Position numbers and translations under genes: made by a program. From the NCBI RefSeq assembly GCF_900105155.1, contig NZ_LT629762.1:3996501-4060500 (forward strand): a DNA stretch of 64,000 nucleotides, given 5' to 3'. The notes under the pieces were generated by a model, which worked only from the letters and a program-made list of their open reading frames with translations, did no database searches and was not told the origin of the DNA. The DNA comes from Pseudomonas prosekii (GTDB taxonomy: Bacteria; Pseudomonadota; Gammaproteobacteria; Pseudomonadales; Pseudomonadaceae). Of the stretch, positions 10,897 through 25,982 are shown piece by piece (the first letter of the stretch is position 1; each line of letters starts with the position of its first letter).

Positions 10897-11769
10897 TTGA
10901 CTGCTCCAGGTGCTTTGAATTCCGCTGCTGGCTCGCTTTATGTGGTGGCGACGCCCATCGGCAACCTGGATGACATCAGTGCCCGCGCGCTGAAAATCCT
11001 CCGCGACGTCGCGTTGATTGCCGCCGAAGACACGCGGCACTCGCAACGCCTGATGCAGCATTTCGGTATTCCGACGCCGCTGGCGGCCTGCCATGAACAC
11101 AACGAACGGGATGAAGGTAGTCGCTTTATCACGCGTCTGCTGGCCGGCGACGATGTGGCGCTGATTTCCGACGCCGGCACGCCGCTGATCTCCGATCCGG
11201 GTTATCACCTGGTCCGTCAGGCGCGCGCGGCGGGCATCAACGTGGTGCCGGTGCCGGGCGCCTGCGCGTTGATCGCCGCGCTGTCGGCGGCGGGGCTGCC
11301 GTCGGACCGCTTCATTTTCGAAGGTTTCCTGCCGGCCAAGGCGGTCGGCCGTCGCGCGCGTCTGGAGCTGGTCAAGGAAGAGCCGCGCACGCTGATCTTC
11401 TATGAAGCGCCGCACCGTATTCTCGAATGCCTGCAAGATATGGAGCTGGTTTTCGGTGGCGAGCGCCCGGCACTGCTGGCCCGCGAAATCACCAAAACCT
11501 TCGAAACCCTGAAAGGCCTGCCGCTCGCCGAGTTGCGCGAGTTCGTCGAGTCCGACAGCAATCAGCAGCGCGGCGAGTGCGTGGTGCTTGTCGCAGGTTG
11601 GTCGGCGCCGGAAACCGAAGATGCGGTGAGCAGCGAAGCGATGCGCATCCTCAATCTGCTGCTCGAAGAAATGCCGCTCAAACGCGCCGCGGCCCTGGCC
11701 GCGCAAATTACCGGTGAGCGCAAGAATGTGCTCTACCAGGTCGCACTGGATAAACAGAAGGGCGAGTGA
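10897..11769 (+). CDS. rsmI: 16S rRNA 2'-O-ribose C1402 methyltransferase RsmI
   Basis: 290 residues. RsmI puts the 2'-O-methyl on C1402 of 16S rRNA in the decoding centre, using SAM; rsmH further on makes the N4-methyl on the same base. It has the tetrapyrrole-methylase-like fold: LYVVATPIGNLDDISARAL, AAEDTRHS, ISDAGTPLISDPGY and VPVPGACALIAALSAAGLP. The start is uncertain. A TTG at 10897 has GAGG 8 nt upstream and gives the expected N-terminus (MTAPGALNS...); a GTG at 10888 and an ATG at 10864 are alternatives. It is divergent from lpoA. Confidence 0.95.
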   Translation: MTAPGALNSAAGSLYVVATPIGNLDDISARALKILRDVALIAAEDTRHSQRLMQHFGIPTPLAACHEHNERDEGSRFITRLLAGDDVALISDAGTPLISDPGYHLVRQARAAGINVVPVPGACALIAALSAAGLPSDRFIFEGFLPAKAVGRRARLELVKEEPRTLIFYEAPHRILECLQDMELVFGGERPALLAREITKTFETLKGLPLAELREFVESDSNQQRGECVVLVAGWSAPETEDAVSSEAMRILNLLLEEMPLKRAAALAAQITGERKNVLYQVALDKQKGE

Positions 11770-11807
11770 AAACCCGACGCGCAGGCGCTGCCAAAGGCGT
11801 TTAGCGC

Positions 11808-11837
11808 TTGTTCTTCGGGCGCTCTGCCGTTAACCTT
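11808..11837 (+). promoter_or_regulatory. Candidate rnpB promoter
   Basis: TTGTTC (11808-11813) and TAACCT (11832-11837) have an 18-bp spacer and end about 7 bp before the predicted 5' end of the RNase P RNA. The boxes are weak matches; the position is what supports it. Confidence 0.4.
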
Positions 11838-11844
11838 CGCGCCG

Positions 11845-12200
11845 GAGAGTCGATTGGACAGTCGCTGCCCTCTATGAAAATTAGGGGGGGGAGGAAAGTC
11901 CGGGCTCCATAGGGCGAAGTGCCAGGTAATGCCTGGGAGGCGTGAGCCTACGGAAAGTGCCACAGAAAATAACCGCCTAAGCGCTTCGGCGACGGTAAGG
12001 GTGAAAAGGTGCGGTAAGAGCGCACCGCGCGACTGGCAACAGTTCGTGGCTTAGGTAAACCCCACTTGGAGCAAGACCAAATAGGGTCCCAAGGCGTGGC
12101 CCGCGCTGGGACCGGGTAGGTTGCTAAAGATGTCCAGTGATGGCCATCGTAGACGAATGACTGTTCAAGACAGAACCCGGCTTACAGATCGACTCTCCAC
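11845..12200 (+). ncRNA. rnpB: RNase P catalytic RNA
   Basis: About 355 nt of class A RNase P RNA, the ribozyme that trims tRNA 5' leaders. The ends pair as helix P1 (GGAGAGTCGAT at 11844-11854 with ATCGACTCTCC at 12188-12198). The conserved core GAGGAAAGTCCGGGCTCC follows near the 5' end, and CACAGAAAATAACCGCC, AGGTAAACCCC and CAAGACAGAACCCGGCTTA are further universal blocks. A T-run at 12201-12208 ends it. Its location after rsmI and before mraZ matches other pseudomonads. Confidence 0.96.
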
Positions 12201-12208
12201 TTTTTTTT

Positions 12209-12505
12209 CCTGCTTGAATCATCGGGCAGGTGCTTGTAGCGGGCTTTCGTGATATCGATTAGCCTTCGCTGCAAGTCATTGAAAAACCTCCGCTGTCGCT
12301 TCGGTTTTCCCCGCGAACATAAACACCAGCAGACCTCTCTCGTAATACCAAAAAAATCTTACTCTTAACAAATCACTTTAACTTTCGAGCGCAGCCATCC
12401 GTGCTGAATCAAGTTATTGAGATAAAACATACGTCAGATTCTCGTTACCCCTCCTTTTACGTCGCTAAATCTCCGTTCTGTAAGGCTTTTCCTTGAATAC
12501 GCGCC
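12209..12505. other. AT-richer intergenic DNA between rnpB and the dcw promoter
   Basis: About 300 bp with no credible reading frame. It is clearly less GC-rich than the flanks. I see only short inverted repeats (for example CTTCGCTGC...). It may hold upstream promoter elements for mraZ; no specific site is recognisable. Confidence 0.5.
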
Positions 12506-12573
12506 TTGACGGTGTGGTGGGCGCATTCCTATAGTGTGCGCAAGTGGCGGAAAGTGGCATGAAGTGGGTTTTT
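12506..12573 (+). promoter_or_regulatory. dcw promoter (Pmra) with MraZ boxes
   Basis: TTGACG (12506-12511) and TATAGT (12530-12535) are spaced by 18 bp. Directly at and after the expected transcription start are three 10-bp direct repeats beginning GTGGC, GTGGC and GTGGG at 12544, 12554 and 12564. E. coli MraZ binds TGGGN repeats with 5-bp spacing in exactly this position, so autorepression by MraZ is inferred. Confidence 0.75.
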
Positions 12574-12609
12574 TGAGCTCAAAACGATAAAAATTGGAGA
12601 AACGCTGAC

Positions 12610-13065
12610 GTGTTTCGCGGAGCTAACGCTATCAATCTCGATGCAAAGGGCCGTCTCGCTATGCCGAGCCGGTACCGTGACGAGTTGGTTTCGCGTAGTG
12701 CCGGCCAATTGATCGTAACCATTGATGCCGTTGATCCATGTTTGTGTGTTTACCCCCTCGATGAGTGGGAAATTATTGAAACCAAACTGCGCGCCTTGCC
12801 TTCGCTTCGCGAAGAAAACCGTCGCCTGCAACGTTTGCTGATTGGTAATGCCGTCGACCTCGAGCTCGATGGCAGTGGTCGTTTTCTGGTTCCGCCGCGT
12901 CTGCGCGAATATGCCAAGTTGGATAAGCGCGCAATGTTGGTAGGCCAACTGAACAAGTTCCAATTGTGGGACGAGGATGCCTGGGATGCGGTTTCTGCCG
13001 CTGACTTGGCTGCCATTCAACAACCGGGCGCCATGCCTGATGAACTGCGTGATTTGATCCTGTGA
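12610..13065 (+). CDS. mraZ: Transcriptional regulator MraZ
   Basis: 151 residues built of two SpoVT/AbrB-like MraZ repeats. The hallmark D-x-K-G-R appears in [15 protein letters not shown], and the second repeat carries [17 protein letters not shown]. It is a ring-forming DNA-binding protein that represses its own dcw promoter. The start is GTG with GGAG upstream; the ORF cannot begin later without losing the first repeat. Its stop overlaps the rsmH GTG start by 4 bp. Confidence 0.97.
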   Translation: MFRGANAINLDAKGRLAMPSRYRDELVSRSAGQLIVTIDAVDPCLCVYPLDEWEIIETKLRALPSLREENRRLQRLLIGNAVDLELDGSGRFLVPPRLREYAKLDKRAMLVGQLNKFQLWDEDAWDAVSAADLAAIQQPGAMPDELRDLIL

Positions 13066-14005
13066 CTATTGATAGCGGCTTTAACCACATCACCGTACTG
13101 CTCGACGAAGCCGTGGAGGCTCTCGCCGTACGTCCTGATGGCTGCTATCTGGACGGCACGTTCGGACGCGGCGGCCACAGTCGGTTGATCCTCAGTCAGC
13201 TCGGTCCCGATGGTCGGTTGCTCGGATTCGATAAAGATCCTCAAGCGATTGCCACCGGGCAAACGCTAGCGGCCGAAGACGGCCGCTTTGTCGTTGTGCA
13301 GCGCAGCTTTGCCGAGCTCGGTTCGGAAGTTGCCGAACGCGGTCTGGCCGGCCAGGTCAGCGGCGTGCTGCTCGACCTCGGCGTGTCGTCGCCACAACTC
13401 GACGACCCGGAGCGCGGCTTCAGTTTCCTCAACGATGGCCCGCTGGACATGCGCATGGACCCGTCTCGCGGGATCAGCGCTGCCGAATTCGTCAACACCG
13501 CGCCGGTGGAAGAAATCGCCCGGGTGTTCAAGGAATACGGCGAAGAACGTTTTTCCGGGCGTATGGCCCGCGCCGTCGCCGAACGCCGCGATATCAAGCC
13601 GTTCGAGCGCACCGCCGATCTGGCCGAAGTGCTGAAAGTTGCCAACCCTGCCTGGGAAAAAGGCAAGAACCCGGCAACCCGCGCGTTCCAGGGCCTGCGC
13701 ATTCACGTCAACAACGAACTGGGCGATCTGGAAGCCGGCCTCGAAGCCGCGCTCGAAAGCCTGGAAATCGGCGGTCGTCTGGTGGTGATCAGCTTTCACT
13801 CGCTGGAAGACCGCATCGTCAAACTCTTCATGCGCAAACTGGTGAAAGGCGAGGCCGACAATTTGCCGCGCAACCTGCCGGTGCGTCACGTCGCTTTCGA
13901 ACCGAAAATCAAAGTCCATGGCAAAGCGCAGTCCGCCTCCGAGGCCGAACTCAAAGCCAACCCACGTTCCCGTAGCGCCATCATGCGTGTTGCGGAGAAG
14001 TTGCG

Positions 14006-14009
<4 letters not shown>
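13062..14009 (+). CDS. rsmH: 16S rRNA (cytosine1402-N4)-methyltransferase RsmH
   Basis: 315 residues. It methylates N4 of C1402 of 16S rRNA with SAM. The sequence opens with [20 protein letters not shown], followed by the SAM loop GTFGRGGHS, the [12 protein letters not shown] motif, and the C-terminal [12 protein letters not shown] block. GTG start overlapping the mraZ stop (GTGA). It was formerly called MraW. Confidence 0.97.
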
Positions 14010-16037
<2,028 letters not shown>

Positions 16038-16038
<1 letters not shown>

Positions 16039-17501
16039 TGTCTCTTAGTCTGAACAAGATTTTTCCGCATGCCGGTCGTGATCTGTTGATCCGCGAACTG
16101 ACACTTGATAGCCGCAATGTGCGCGCCGGCGATTTGTTTCTCGCCGTGCCTGGCGGCAAGTTCGACGGCCGTGCGCACATCGCCGATGCCTTGCAACGCG
16201 GCGCGGCGGCGGTGGCGTATGAAGTCGAAGGCGCGACTGTGCTGCCGATCACCGATGTGCCGTTGATTCCGGTCAAAGGTCTGGCGGCGCAGCTGTCCGA
16301 CATCGCCGGGCGCTTTTATGGCGAGCCGAGCCATCACCTGAATCTGGTGGGCGTCACCGGCACCAACGGCAAAACCAGCGTGACCCAATTGGTCGCGCAG
16401 GCACTGGATTTGCTCGGCCAGCATTGCGGCATCGTCGGCACCTTGGGCACTGGTTTCTACGGTGCGCTGGAAAGCGGCCTGCACACCACACCGAACCCGA
16501 TTGCCGTGCAAGCGACCCTCGCCGACCTAAAGAAGGCCGGGGCCAAAGCCGTGGCCATGGAAGTTTCTTCCCACGGTCTGGATCAGGGCCGGGTCAGCGC
16601 ATTGGCGTTTGACGTGGCGGTGATGACCAACCTGTCGCGCGATCATCTGGATTACCACGGCACCATGCAGGCCTACGGCGAAGCCAAGGCCAAACTGTTT
16701 GCCTGGAACGATTTGAAATGCCGGGTGATCAACCTCGACGACGAATTCGGTCGGCAACTCGCCGCTGATAAACGTGAGTCGCGCCTGATTACCTACAGCC
16801 TGGAAAACTCCAGCGCCTACCTTTATTGCCGTGAAGCGCAGTTCGACGACGAAGGCGTGCGCGCCACGCTGGTCACCCCGCAAGGTCAGCATCACCTGCG
16901 CAGCGCGCTGCTCGGGCGCTTCAACCTGAGCAACGTCCTCGCGGCGATCGGCGCCTTGCTCGGCCTCGACTACGCGCTCGACGAAATTCTCAAGGTTCTG
17001 CCAAAACTCGAAGGTCCGGCCGGGCGCATGCAGCGTTTGGGCGGCGGTACTCAGCCGCTGGTGGTGGTCGATTACGCGCACACGCCGGACGCGCTGGAAA
17101 AAGTCTTGATGGCCCTGCGTCCACACGCCAAGGGTCGGTTGCTGTGCCTGTTTGGTTGCGGCGGTGATCGCGATCGCGGCAAGCGTCCGCTGATGGCCGA
17201 AGTGGTCGAGCGTCTGGCCGATGGCGTGCTGGTCACCGACGACAACCCGCGCACTGAAGATCCTTCGGTGATCTTCGATGACATCCGCGCCGGTTTCAGC
17301 GCCGTGGATAAAGTCAGCTTTGTTGCTGGCCGTGGTCAGGCGATTGCGCAGTTGATCGCCAGCGCCTCGGCCGATGACGTGATTGTCCTGGCCGGTAAAG
17401 GTCACGAGGACTATCAGGAAATCAACGGCCAGCGCCACGCCTTCTCCGATCTGGTCGAGGCCGATCATGCCTTGACCGCGTGGGAGGTGGCCCATGCTTA
17501 A
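16038..17501 (+). CDS. murE: UDP-MurNAc-tripeptide synthetase (meso-DAP adding)
   Basis: 487 residues. It adds meso-diaminopimelate to UDP-MurNAc-L-Ala-D-Glu in the cytoplasm at the cost of ATP. The P-loop is VTGTNGKTS, and DNPR (in VTDDNPRTEDP) is the motif that selects meso-DAP over lysine. The Mur ligase three-domain layout and length are standard. The ATG overlaps the ftsI stop by one base. Confidence 0.98.
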
Positions 17502-18861
17502 AGCCCTCAAGCTTAGTGAACTGGCCGGTGCACTGAACGCGCGCCTGATTGCTGCCGACGCCAGTTTCGACGGTGTCAGCATCGACAGCCGTGCGATCAA
17601 GCCGGGCCAACTGTTTATTGCGTTGACCGGTCCACGTTTCGATGGCCATGACTATCTGAACGACGTCGCTGGCAAAGGCGCGGTGGCGGCATTGGTCGAG
17701 CGCGAAGTCGCCGACAGCACGCTGCCGCAATTGCTGGTCGCGGACACTCGCCAGGCCCTCGGCCAATTGGGCGCGCTGAACCGTGCCGCTTTCAGCAATC
17801 CGGTCGCGGCAGTCACCGGTTCCAGCGGCAAAACCACGGTCAAGGAAATGCTCGCGAGCATCCTGCGCACGCGCGGTCCGGTGCACGCGACCCGTGGCAA
17901 CCTGAACAACGACCTCGGCGTGCCGCTGACCTTGCTCGAACTCGCGCCGGAACATACCGCCGCAGTCATCGAACTCGGTGCCTCGCGCCTTGGCGAAATT
18001 GCCTACACCGTGGCCATGACCAAGCCCCACGTGGCCATCCTCAATAACGCCGGAACCGCCCACGTTGGCGAGTTCGGCGGGCCGGAAAAAATCGTCGAAG
18101 CCAAAGGCGAGATTATCGAAGGGCTGGATGCCGATGGCGTCGCCGTGCTCAATCTCGATGACAAGGCTTTCGGCATCTGGAAGGCCCGTGCTGGCGAACG
18201 CCAAGTGCTGACCTTCGCACTGAACAACCCAAGTGCCGACTTTTATGGCAGCGAGCTGGACCGCGATGCGCGCGGTTGCCCGTCCTTCAATCTGCACAGC
18301 CCTGAAGGCGTGGAACGCGTGCAACTGAACCTGCTCGGCGTGCATAACGTTGTCAACGCCATGGCCGCCGCCGCTGCCGCGCACGCCTTGGGTGTGTCGC
18401 TGTTTGGCATCGCCACCGGACTTGGCGCGGTGCAGCCGGTCAAGGGCCGCACCGTGGCGCAACTGGCCACCAACGGCATGCGCGTGATTGACGACACTTA
18501 CAACGCGAACCCCACCTCAATGTGCGCCGCCGTTGATATACTCGCCGGCTTTTCCGGCCGCACCGTCCTGGTGCTCGGGGATATCGGCGAGTTGGGCGAC
18601 TGGGCGGAGCAGGGGCACCGTGACGTGGGCGAATATGCCCGTGGCAAGGTTTCCGCGCTTTACGCAGTCGGGCCAATGATGGCTCACGCCGTGAACGCAT
18701 TCGGCCCGCAGGCTCGTCACTTCAGCACTCAGGCTGAGCTGATCGAGGCCCTCGGCGCCGAGCAAGACCCAAACACCACCATTTTGATCAAGGGCTCGCG
18801 CAGCGCTGCGATGGAAAACATCGTCGCCGCTTTGTGCGGGTCCAGTCTGGAGAATCATTAA
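17494..18861 (+). CDS. murF: UDP-MurNAc-pentapeptide synthetase MurF
   Basis: 455 residues. It adds D-Ala-D-Ala (made by DdlB) to the UDP-MurNAc-tripeptide, completing the soluble precursor. The ATP loop [13 protein letters not shown], the [18 protein letters not shown] block and [13 protein letters not shown] are typical. It overlaps murE by 8 bp, so it is translationally coupled. Confidence 0.98.
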   Translation: MLKALKLSELAGALNARLIAADASFDGVSIDSRAIKPGQLFIALTGPRFDGHDYLNDVAGKGAVAALVEREVADSTLPQLLVADTRQALGQLGALNRAAFSNPVAAVTGSSGKTTVKEMLASILRTRGPVHATRGNLNNDLGVPLTLLELAPEHTAAVIELGASRLGEIAYTVAMTKPHVAILNNAGTAHVGEFGGPEKIVEAKGEIIEGLDADGVAVLNLDDKAFGIWKARAGERQVLTFALNNPSADFYGSELDRDARGCPSFNLHSPEGVERVQLNLLGVHNVVNAMAAAAAAHALGVSLFGIATGLGAVQPVKGRTVAQLATNGMRVIDDTYNANPTSMCAAVDILAGFSGRTVLVLGDIGELGDWAEQGHRDVGEYARGKVSALYAVGPMMAHAVNAFGPQARHFSTQAELIEALGAEQDPNTTILIKGSRSAAMENIVAALCGSSLENH

Positions 18862-19943
18862 TGCTGCTGCTGCTAGCGGAGTATCTGCAACAGTTCTACA
18901 AAGGCTTCGCGGTCTTTCAGTACCTGACCCTGCGCGGGATCTTCGGTGTGCTGACCGCGCTGGTTTTGTCGCTGTGCTACGGCCCGTGGATGATCCGCAC
19001 TCTGCAGAACCGGCAGATCGGCCAGTCCGTGCGCAACGATGGTCCGCAATCGCACCTGTCCAAATCCGGCACCCCGACCATGGGCGGCGCGCTGATCCTG
19101 TCGTCTATCGGCATCAGCACTTTGTTGTGGGCTGACCTGAGCAACCGTTACGTCTGGACCGTGTTGCTGGTGACCTTGCTGTTCGGCGCCATCGGCTGGG
19201 TCGACGACTATCGCAAAGTCATCGAGAAGAACTCCAAGGGTTTGCCGAGCCGCTGGAAGTATTTCTGGCAATCGGTGTTTGGCCTCGGCGCGGCGATCTT
19301 CCTTTATATGACCGCCCCGAGCGCTGTGGAAACCACGCTGATCCTGCCAATGCTCAAGGATCACAGCATCCCGTTGGGCATCGGTTTTGTGGTCCTGACC
19401 TATTTCGTGATTGTCGGCTCGAGCAATGCGGTCAACCTGACTGACGGCCTCGACGGCCTGGCGATCATGCCGACCGTGATGGTCGGTGGTGGCCTGGGGA
19501 TCTTCTGCTACCTGTCGGGTAACGTGAAGTTCGCTGAATACCTGCTGATTCCTTACGTGCCCGGCGCCGGTGAATTGATCGTGTTCTGCGGCGCATTGAT
19601 CGGCGCGGGCCTGGGCTTCCTCTGGTTCAACACCTATCCGGCGCAAGTGTTCATGGGCGACGTCGGCGCACTGGCGCTCGGCGCCGCGCTGGGCACCATC
19701 GCCGTGATCGTGCGGCAGGAAATCGTCCTGTTCATCATGGGCGGCGTGTTCGTGATGGAAACCCTGTCGGTGGTCATCCAGGTGGCCTCCTTCAAATTGA
19801 CCGGGCGCCGCGTGTTCCGCATGGCGCCGATACACCACCACTTTGAACTCAAGGGCTGGCCCGAGCCGCGCGTGATCGTGCGTTTCTGGATCATCACCGT
19901 GATTCTCGTACTGGTTGGCCTTGCCACCCTGAAGCTGAGGTAG
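18861..19943 (+). CDS. mraY: Phospho-MurNAc-pentapeptide translocase MraY
   Basis: 360 residues, ten predicted membrane helices. It transfers phospho-MurNAc-pentapeptide to undecaprenyl phosphate to make lipid I. The catalytic Asp-rich motif (GWVDDYRK), [10 protein letters not shown] and the HHHFE loop ([13 protein letters not shown]) are intact. The ATG at 18861 overlaps the murF stop and gives the conserved N-terminus [12 protein letters not shown]. Confidence 0.98.
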   Translation: MLLLLAEYLQQFYKGFAVFQYLTLRGIFGVLTALVLSLCYGPWMIRTLQNRQIGQSVRNDGPQSHLSKSGTPTMGGALILSSIGISTLLWADLSNRYVWTVLLVTLLFGAIGWVDDYRKVIEKNSKGLPSRWKYFWQSVFGLGAAIFLYMTAPSAVETTLILPMLKDHSIPLGIGFVVLTYFVIVGSSNAVNLTDGLDGLAIMPTVMVGGGLGIFCYLSGNVKFAEYLLIPYVPGAGELIVFCGALIGAGLGFLWFNTYPAQVFMGDVGALALGAALGTIAVIVRQEIVLFIMGGVFVMETLSVVIQVASFKLTGRRVFRMAPIHHHFELKGWPEPRVIVRFWIITVILVLVGLATLKLR

Positions 19944-19948
19944 AACGA

Positions 19949-21295
19949 GTGTCTCTGATCGCTTCTGACCACTTCCGCATCGTTGTCGGCCTCGGCAAGA
20001 GCGGCATGTCCCTGGTTCGCTTCCTGGCGAACCGGGGCACGTCGTTTGCCGTCGCCGACACGCGGGAAAATCCACCGGAACTGGCCACGCTCAAGCGTGA
20101 CTATCCGCACGTGGAAGTGCGTTGTGGCGAGCTCGACGTCGAATTCCTCTGCCGTGCCGACGAGCTCTACGTGAGCCCCGGCCTGGCGCTGGCGACTCCA
20201 GCGCTGCAGGCTGCTGCCGCCCGTGGCGTGAAATTGTCCGGCGACATCGAGCTGTTCGCGCGTAACGCGAAAGCGCCGATTGTTGCGATCAGCGGCTCCA
20301 ACGCCAAAAGCACCGTCACCACGCTGGTTGGCGAGATGGCAGCGGCGGCGGGCAAACGTGTCGCGGTCGGCGGCAACCTCGGGGTGCCGGCGCTGGACTT
20401 GCTCAGCGACGACGTCGAGTTGTACGTCATGGAACTGTCGAGCTTCCAGCTCGAAACCACTGACCACCTCGGCGCTGAAGTGGCGACCGTGCTTAACGTC
20501 AGCGAAGACCACATGGACCGCTACAGCGGCCTGCCGGCCTATCACTTGGCCAAGCACCGGATCTTCCGTGGCGCCAAGCAGTTTGTGGTCAACCGTCAGG
20601 ACGCCTTGAGCCGTCCGTTGATGGGCGAGGGCCAGCCGTGCTGGACCTTCGGTTTGAGCAAACCTGATTTCAAGGCATTCGGCATCCGCGAAGAAGACGG
20701 CGAGAAGTACCTGGCCTTCGAATTCCAGAACCTGATGCCGGTACGCGAATTGAAAATCCGCGGCGCGCATAACCAGTCCAATGCCCTCGCGGCACTGGCG
20801 CTGGGGCATGCGGTCGGCCTGCCGTTCGACGCCATGCTCGCCAGCCTGCGCACCTTCGCCGGGCTTGAGCATCGCTGCCAGTGGGTCCGCGACCTGAATG
20901 GCGTGAGCTATTACAACGATTCCAAAGCCACCAACGTTGGCGCCGCACTGGCTGCCATCGAAGGTTTGGGTGCGGACATCGACGGCAAGCTCGTACTGAT
21001 CGCCGGTGGCGACGGCAAGGGCGCCGAATTCAAGGATCTGCGTGATCCGGTGGCGGCCAACTGCCGCGCCGTGGTGCTGATGGGCCGCGACTCCGGCTTG
21101 ATCGGCCAGGCCATCGGCGACGGCGTGCCGCTGATTCGCGTCAACTCGCTGGACGAAGCTGTCGCCCAATGCCGCGCCATCGCCGAACCCGGCGATGCGG
21201 TGCTGTTGTCGCCGGCCTGCGCCAGTTTCGACATGTTCAAGAATTATGAAGACCGTGGTCACCAGTTCGTCCGCGCTGTGGAGGAATTGGCATGA
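19949..21295 (+). CDS. murD: UDP-MurNAc-L-alanine:D-glutamate ligase MurD
   Basis: 448 residues. It adds D-glutamate to UDP-MurNAc-L-Ala. The N-terminal nucleotide-binding fold carries VVGLGKSGMSLVRFL, the ATP loop is ISGSNAKSTVT, and YYNDSKATN is the third-domain signature. GTG start 5 bp after the mraY stop. Only four-base overlap with ftsW downstream. Confidence 0.98.
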   Translation: MSLIASDHFRIVVGLGKSGMSLVRFLANRGTSFAVADTRENPPELATLKRDYPHVEVRCGELDVEFLCRADELYVSPGLALATPALQAAAARGVKLSGDIELFARNAKAPIVAISGSNAKSTVTTLVGEMAAAAGKRVAVGGNLGVPALDLLSDDVELYVMELSSFQLETTDHLGAEVATVLNVSEDHMDRYSGLPAYHLAKHRIFRGAKQFVVNRQDALSRPLMGEGQPCWTFGLSKPDFKAFGIREEDGEKYLAFEFQNLMPVRELKIRGAHNQSNALAALALGHAVGLPFDAMLASLRTFAGLEHRCQWVRDLNGVSYYNDSKATNVGAALAAIEGLGADIDGKLVLIAGGDGKGAEFKDLRDPVAANCRAVVLMGRDSGLIGQAIGDGVPLIRVNSLDEAVAQCRAIAEPGDAVLLSPACASFDMFKNYEDRGHQFVRAVEELA

Positions 21296-22509
21296 GCCTG
21301 CGCAATATCATCAAACCGTATCCGTCGCCGATCATTACCGGGCGCGGTATCGACCTCGACTTCCCGATGCTCGTTGGTTGCCTTGCGTTGATCGGCCTCG
21401 GCCTGGTGATGATTGCCTCGGCTTCCACCGAAGTGGCCGCCGTGCAGTCGGGCAGCGCGCTGTATTACATGACCCGTCACTTGATCTACATCGTTCTGGG
21501 CCTCGGTGCCTGCATCGTCACCATGATGATTCCGATCGCCACGTGGCAACGCCTCGGCTGGCTGATGCTGCTCGGCGCGTTCGGCTTGCTGGTGATGGTG
21601 ATCATCCCGGGCATTGGCCGGGAAGTGAACGGCTCGATGCGCTGGATCGGCTTCAGCTTCTTTAACGTGCAGCCATCCGAAATCGCCAAGGTGTTCGTGG
21701 TGATTTACCTCGCCGGTTATCTGGTCCGTCGGCAGAAAGAAGTGCGCGAGAGCTGGATGGGCTTCTTCAAGCCGTTCATCGTGCTGCTGCCAATGGCCGG
21801 TCTGTTGCTGATGGAGCCGGATTTCGGTGCCACCGTCGTAATGATGGGCGCAGCGGCAGCGATGCTTTTCCTTGGCGGGGTCGGGCTGTTCCGGTTCTCG
21901 CTGATGGTGGTATTGGCGGTTGGCGCGGTGGTGTTGCTGATTCAAGTGCAGCCCTATCGAATGGCGCGTCTGACCAACTTCGCCGACCCGTGGGCCGACC
22001 AGTTCGGCGCCGGTTATCAGTTGTCGCAAGCCCTGATCGCGTTCGGTCGCGGTGAATGGCTGGGCGTGGGCCTGGGCAACAGCGTGCAGAAACAGTTTTA
22101 TCTGCCGGAAGCGCACACCGACTTCGTGTTCTCGGTACTGGCCGAAGAGCTCGGCGCGGTGGGTTCGTTGTGCACCGTCGCGCTGTTCGTGTTCGTGTGT
22201 ATTCGCGGTATGTACATCGGTTTGTGGGCAGAGAAAGCAAAGCAGTTTTTCGCCGCTTACGTGGCTTACGGTTTGTCGTTCCTGTGGATTGGTCAGTTCC
22301 TGATCAACATCGGCGTGAACGTCGGCCTGCTGCCGACCAAAGGCTTGACCTTGCCGTTCCTCAGTTACGGCGGCAGTTCGTTGGTGATCTGCTGTGCCTG
22401 TCTCGGCTTGTTGCTGCGCATCGAGTGGGAGAGTCGAACCCACTTGGGCAGCGAAGAGATGGAGTTCCATGAGAGCGACTTTGCCGAGGAGCCGACCCAT
22501 GGGCGCTAA
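21292..22509 (+). CDS. ftsW: Septal peptidoglycan polymerase FtsW (SEDS family)
   Basis: 405 residues, ten predicted helices. It polymerises lipid II at the septum together with FtsI. SEDS landmarks are ASTEVA in the first loop, the QPSEIAKV motif, MEPDFGA, EAHTDFVFSVLAEELG (large loop with the catalytic Asp) and PFLSYGGSS. ATG overlaps the murD stop (ATGA). The cytoplasmic tail extends to a run of acidic residues. Confidence 0.97.
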   Translation: MSLRNIIKPYPSPIITGRGIDLDFPMLVGCLALIGLGLVMIASASTEVAAVQSGSALYYMTRHLIYIVLGLGACIVTMMIPIATWQRLGWLMLLGAFGLLVMVIIPGIGREVNGSMRWIGFSFFNVQPSEIAKVFVVIYLAGYLVRRQKEVRESWMGFFKPFIVLLPMAGLLLMEPDFGATVVMMGAAAAMLFLGGVGLFRFSLMVVLAVGAVVLLIQVQPYRMARLTNFADPWADQFGAGYQLSQALIAFGRGEWLGVGLGNSVQKQFYLPEAHTDFVFSVLAEELGAVGSLCTVALFVFVCIRGMYIGLWAEKAKQFFAAYVAYGLSFLWIGQFLINIGVNVGLLPTKGLTLPFLSYGGSSLVICCACLGLLLRIEWESRTHLGSEEMEFHESDFAEEPTHGR

Positions 22510-23561
22510 CGTTTTGATCATGGCCGGCGGCACTGGCGGGCACGTGTTCCCGGCGCTGGCCTGCGCGCGGGAATTCCAGGCGCGCGGCTACACCGTGCAC
22601 TGGCTCGGCACGCCGCGCGGCATCGAAAATGACCTGGTCCCGGCGGCCGGTCTGGAACTGCATCGGATCAATGCCAGCGGCTTGCGCGGCAAAGGCAAAC
22701 TGTCGCTGCTCAAGGCGCCATTGATGTTGCTCAAATCGATCTGGCAGGCGCGGGCGATCATTCGTCGGCTGCGGCCGGTGTGCGTGGTCGGCTTCGGTGG
22801 TTATGTGACCGGCCCCGGCGGCGTCGCGGCGAAACTGTCTGGCGTGCCGGTCATCGTTCACGAGCAGAACGCCGTCGCCGGTACCGCCAATCGGTTGCTG
22901 ATGCCGTTGGCCGCCCGAGTCTGTGAAGCGTTCCCCGACACCTTTACCCTGTCGAACAGCCGTCGGACCACCGGTAATCCGGTGCGCACCGAGCTGTTCC
23001 TCGAAACACCGCGACCAGCCCTGGCCGGTCGCAAGGCGCGTTTGCTGATCCTCGGCGGAAGCCTGGGCGCAGAACCGTTGAACAAGTTGCTGCCTGAAGC
23101 CCTGTCGCAAGTCGCCGCCGACCTGCGTCCGGAAGTGTTTCATCAGGCCGGCAGAAACCACGATGAAGTGACTGCGCAGCGCTATCGCGAGGCTGGCGTC
23201 GAGGCGCAAGTGCAGCCATTCATCAAAGACATGGCCCAAGCCTATGGCTGGGCCGACCTGGTGGTGTGCCGTGCAGGCGCGTTGACCATCAGTGAACTGG
23301 CCGCCGCCGGTCTGCCCTCGATGCTGGTGCCTTTGCCCCACGCGATTGACGATCACCAGACCCGCAACGCCGAATATTTGGCCCGTGAAGGCGCAGCCTT
23401 CCTGATGCCACAAAGAACGACTGGCGCCGCAGATCTTGCCGCACGCCTGACAGAGGTCCTGATGCAACCGCAACGACTCAATGACATGGCCAACGCGGCC
23501 CGCCGTCTGGCGAAACCTGATGCTACCCGTAACGTTGTCGACACCTGCCTGGAGGTGGCCC

Positions 23562-23569
<8 letters not shown>
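22499..23569 (+). CDS. murG: Lipid II-forming GlcNAc transferase MurG
   Basis: 356 residues, GT-B fold. It adds GlcNAc from UDP-GlcNAc to lipid I on the inner membrane face. The three G-loops are present: [27 protein letters not shown] and [12 protein letters not shown]. The acceptor/UDP-binding segment [19 protein letters not shown] follows. The ATG at 22499 lies inside the end of ftsW, giving an 11-bp overlap. It overlaps murC by 8 bp. Confidence 0.98.
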
Positions 23570-25978
<2,409 letters not shown>

Positions 25979-25982
25979 GACC

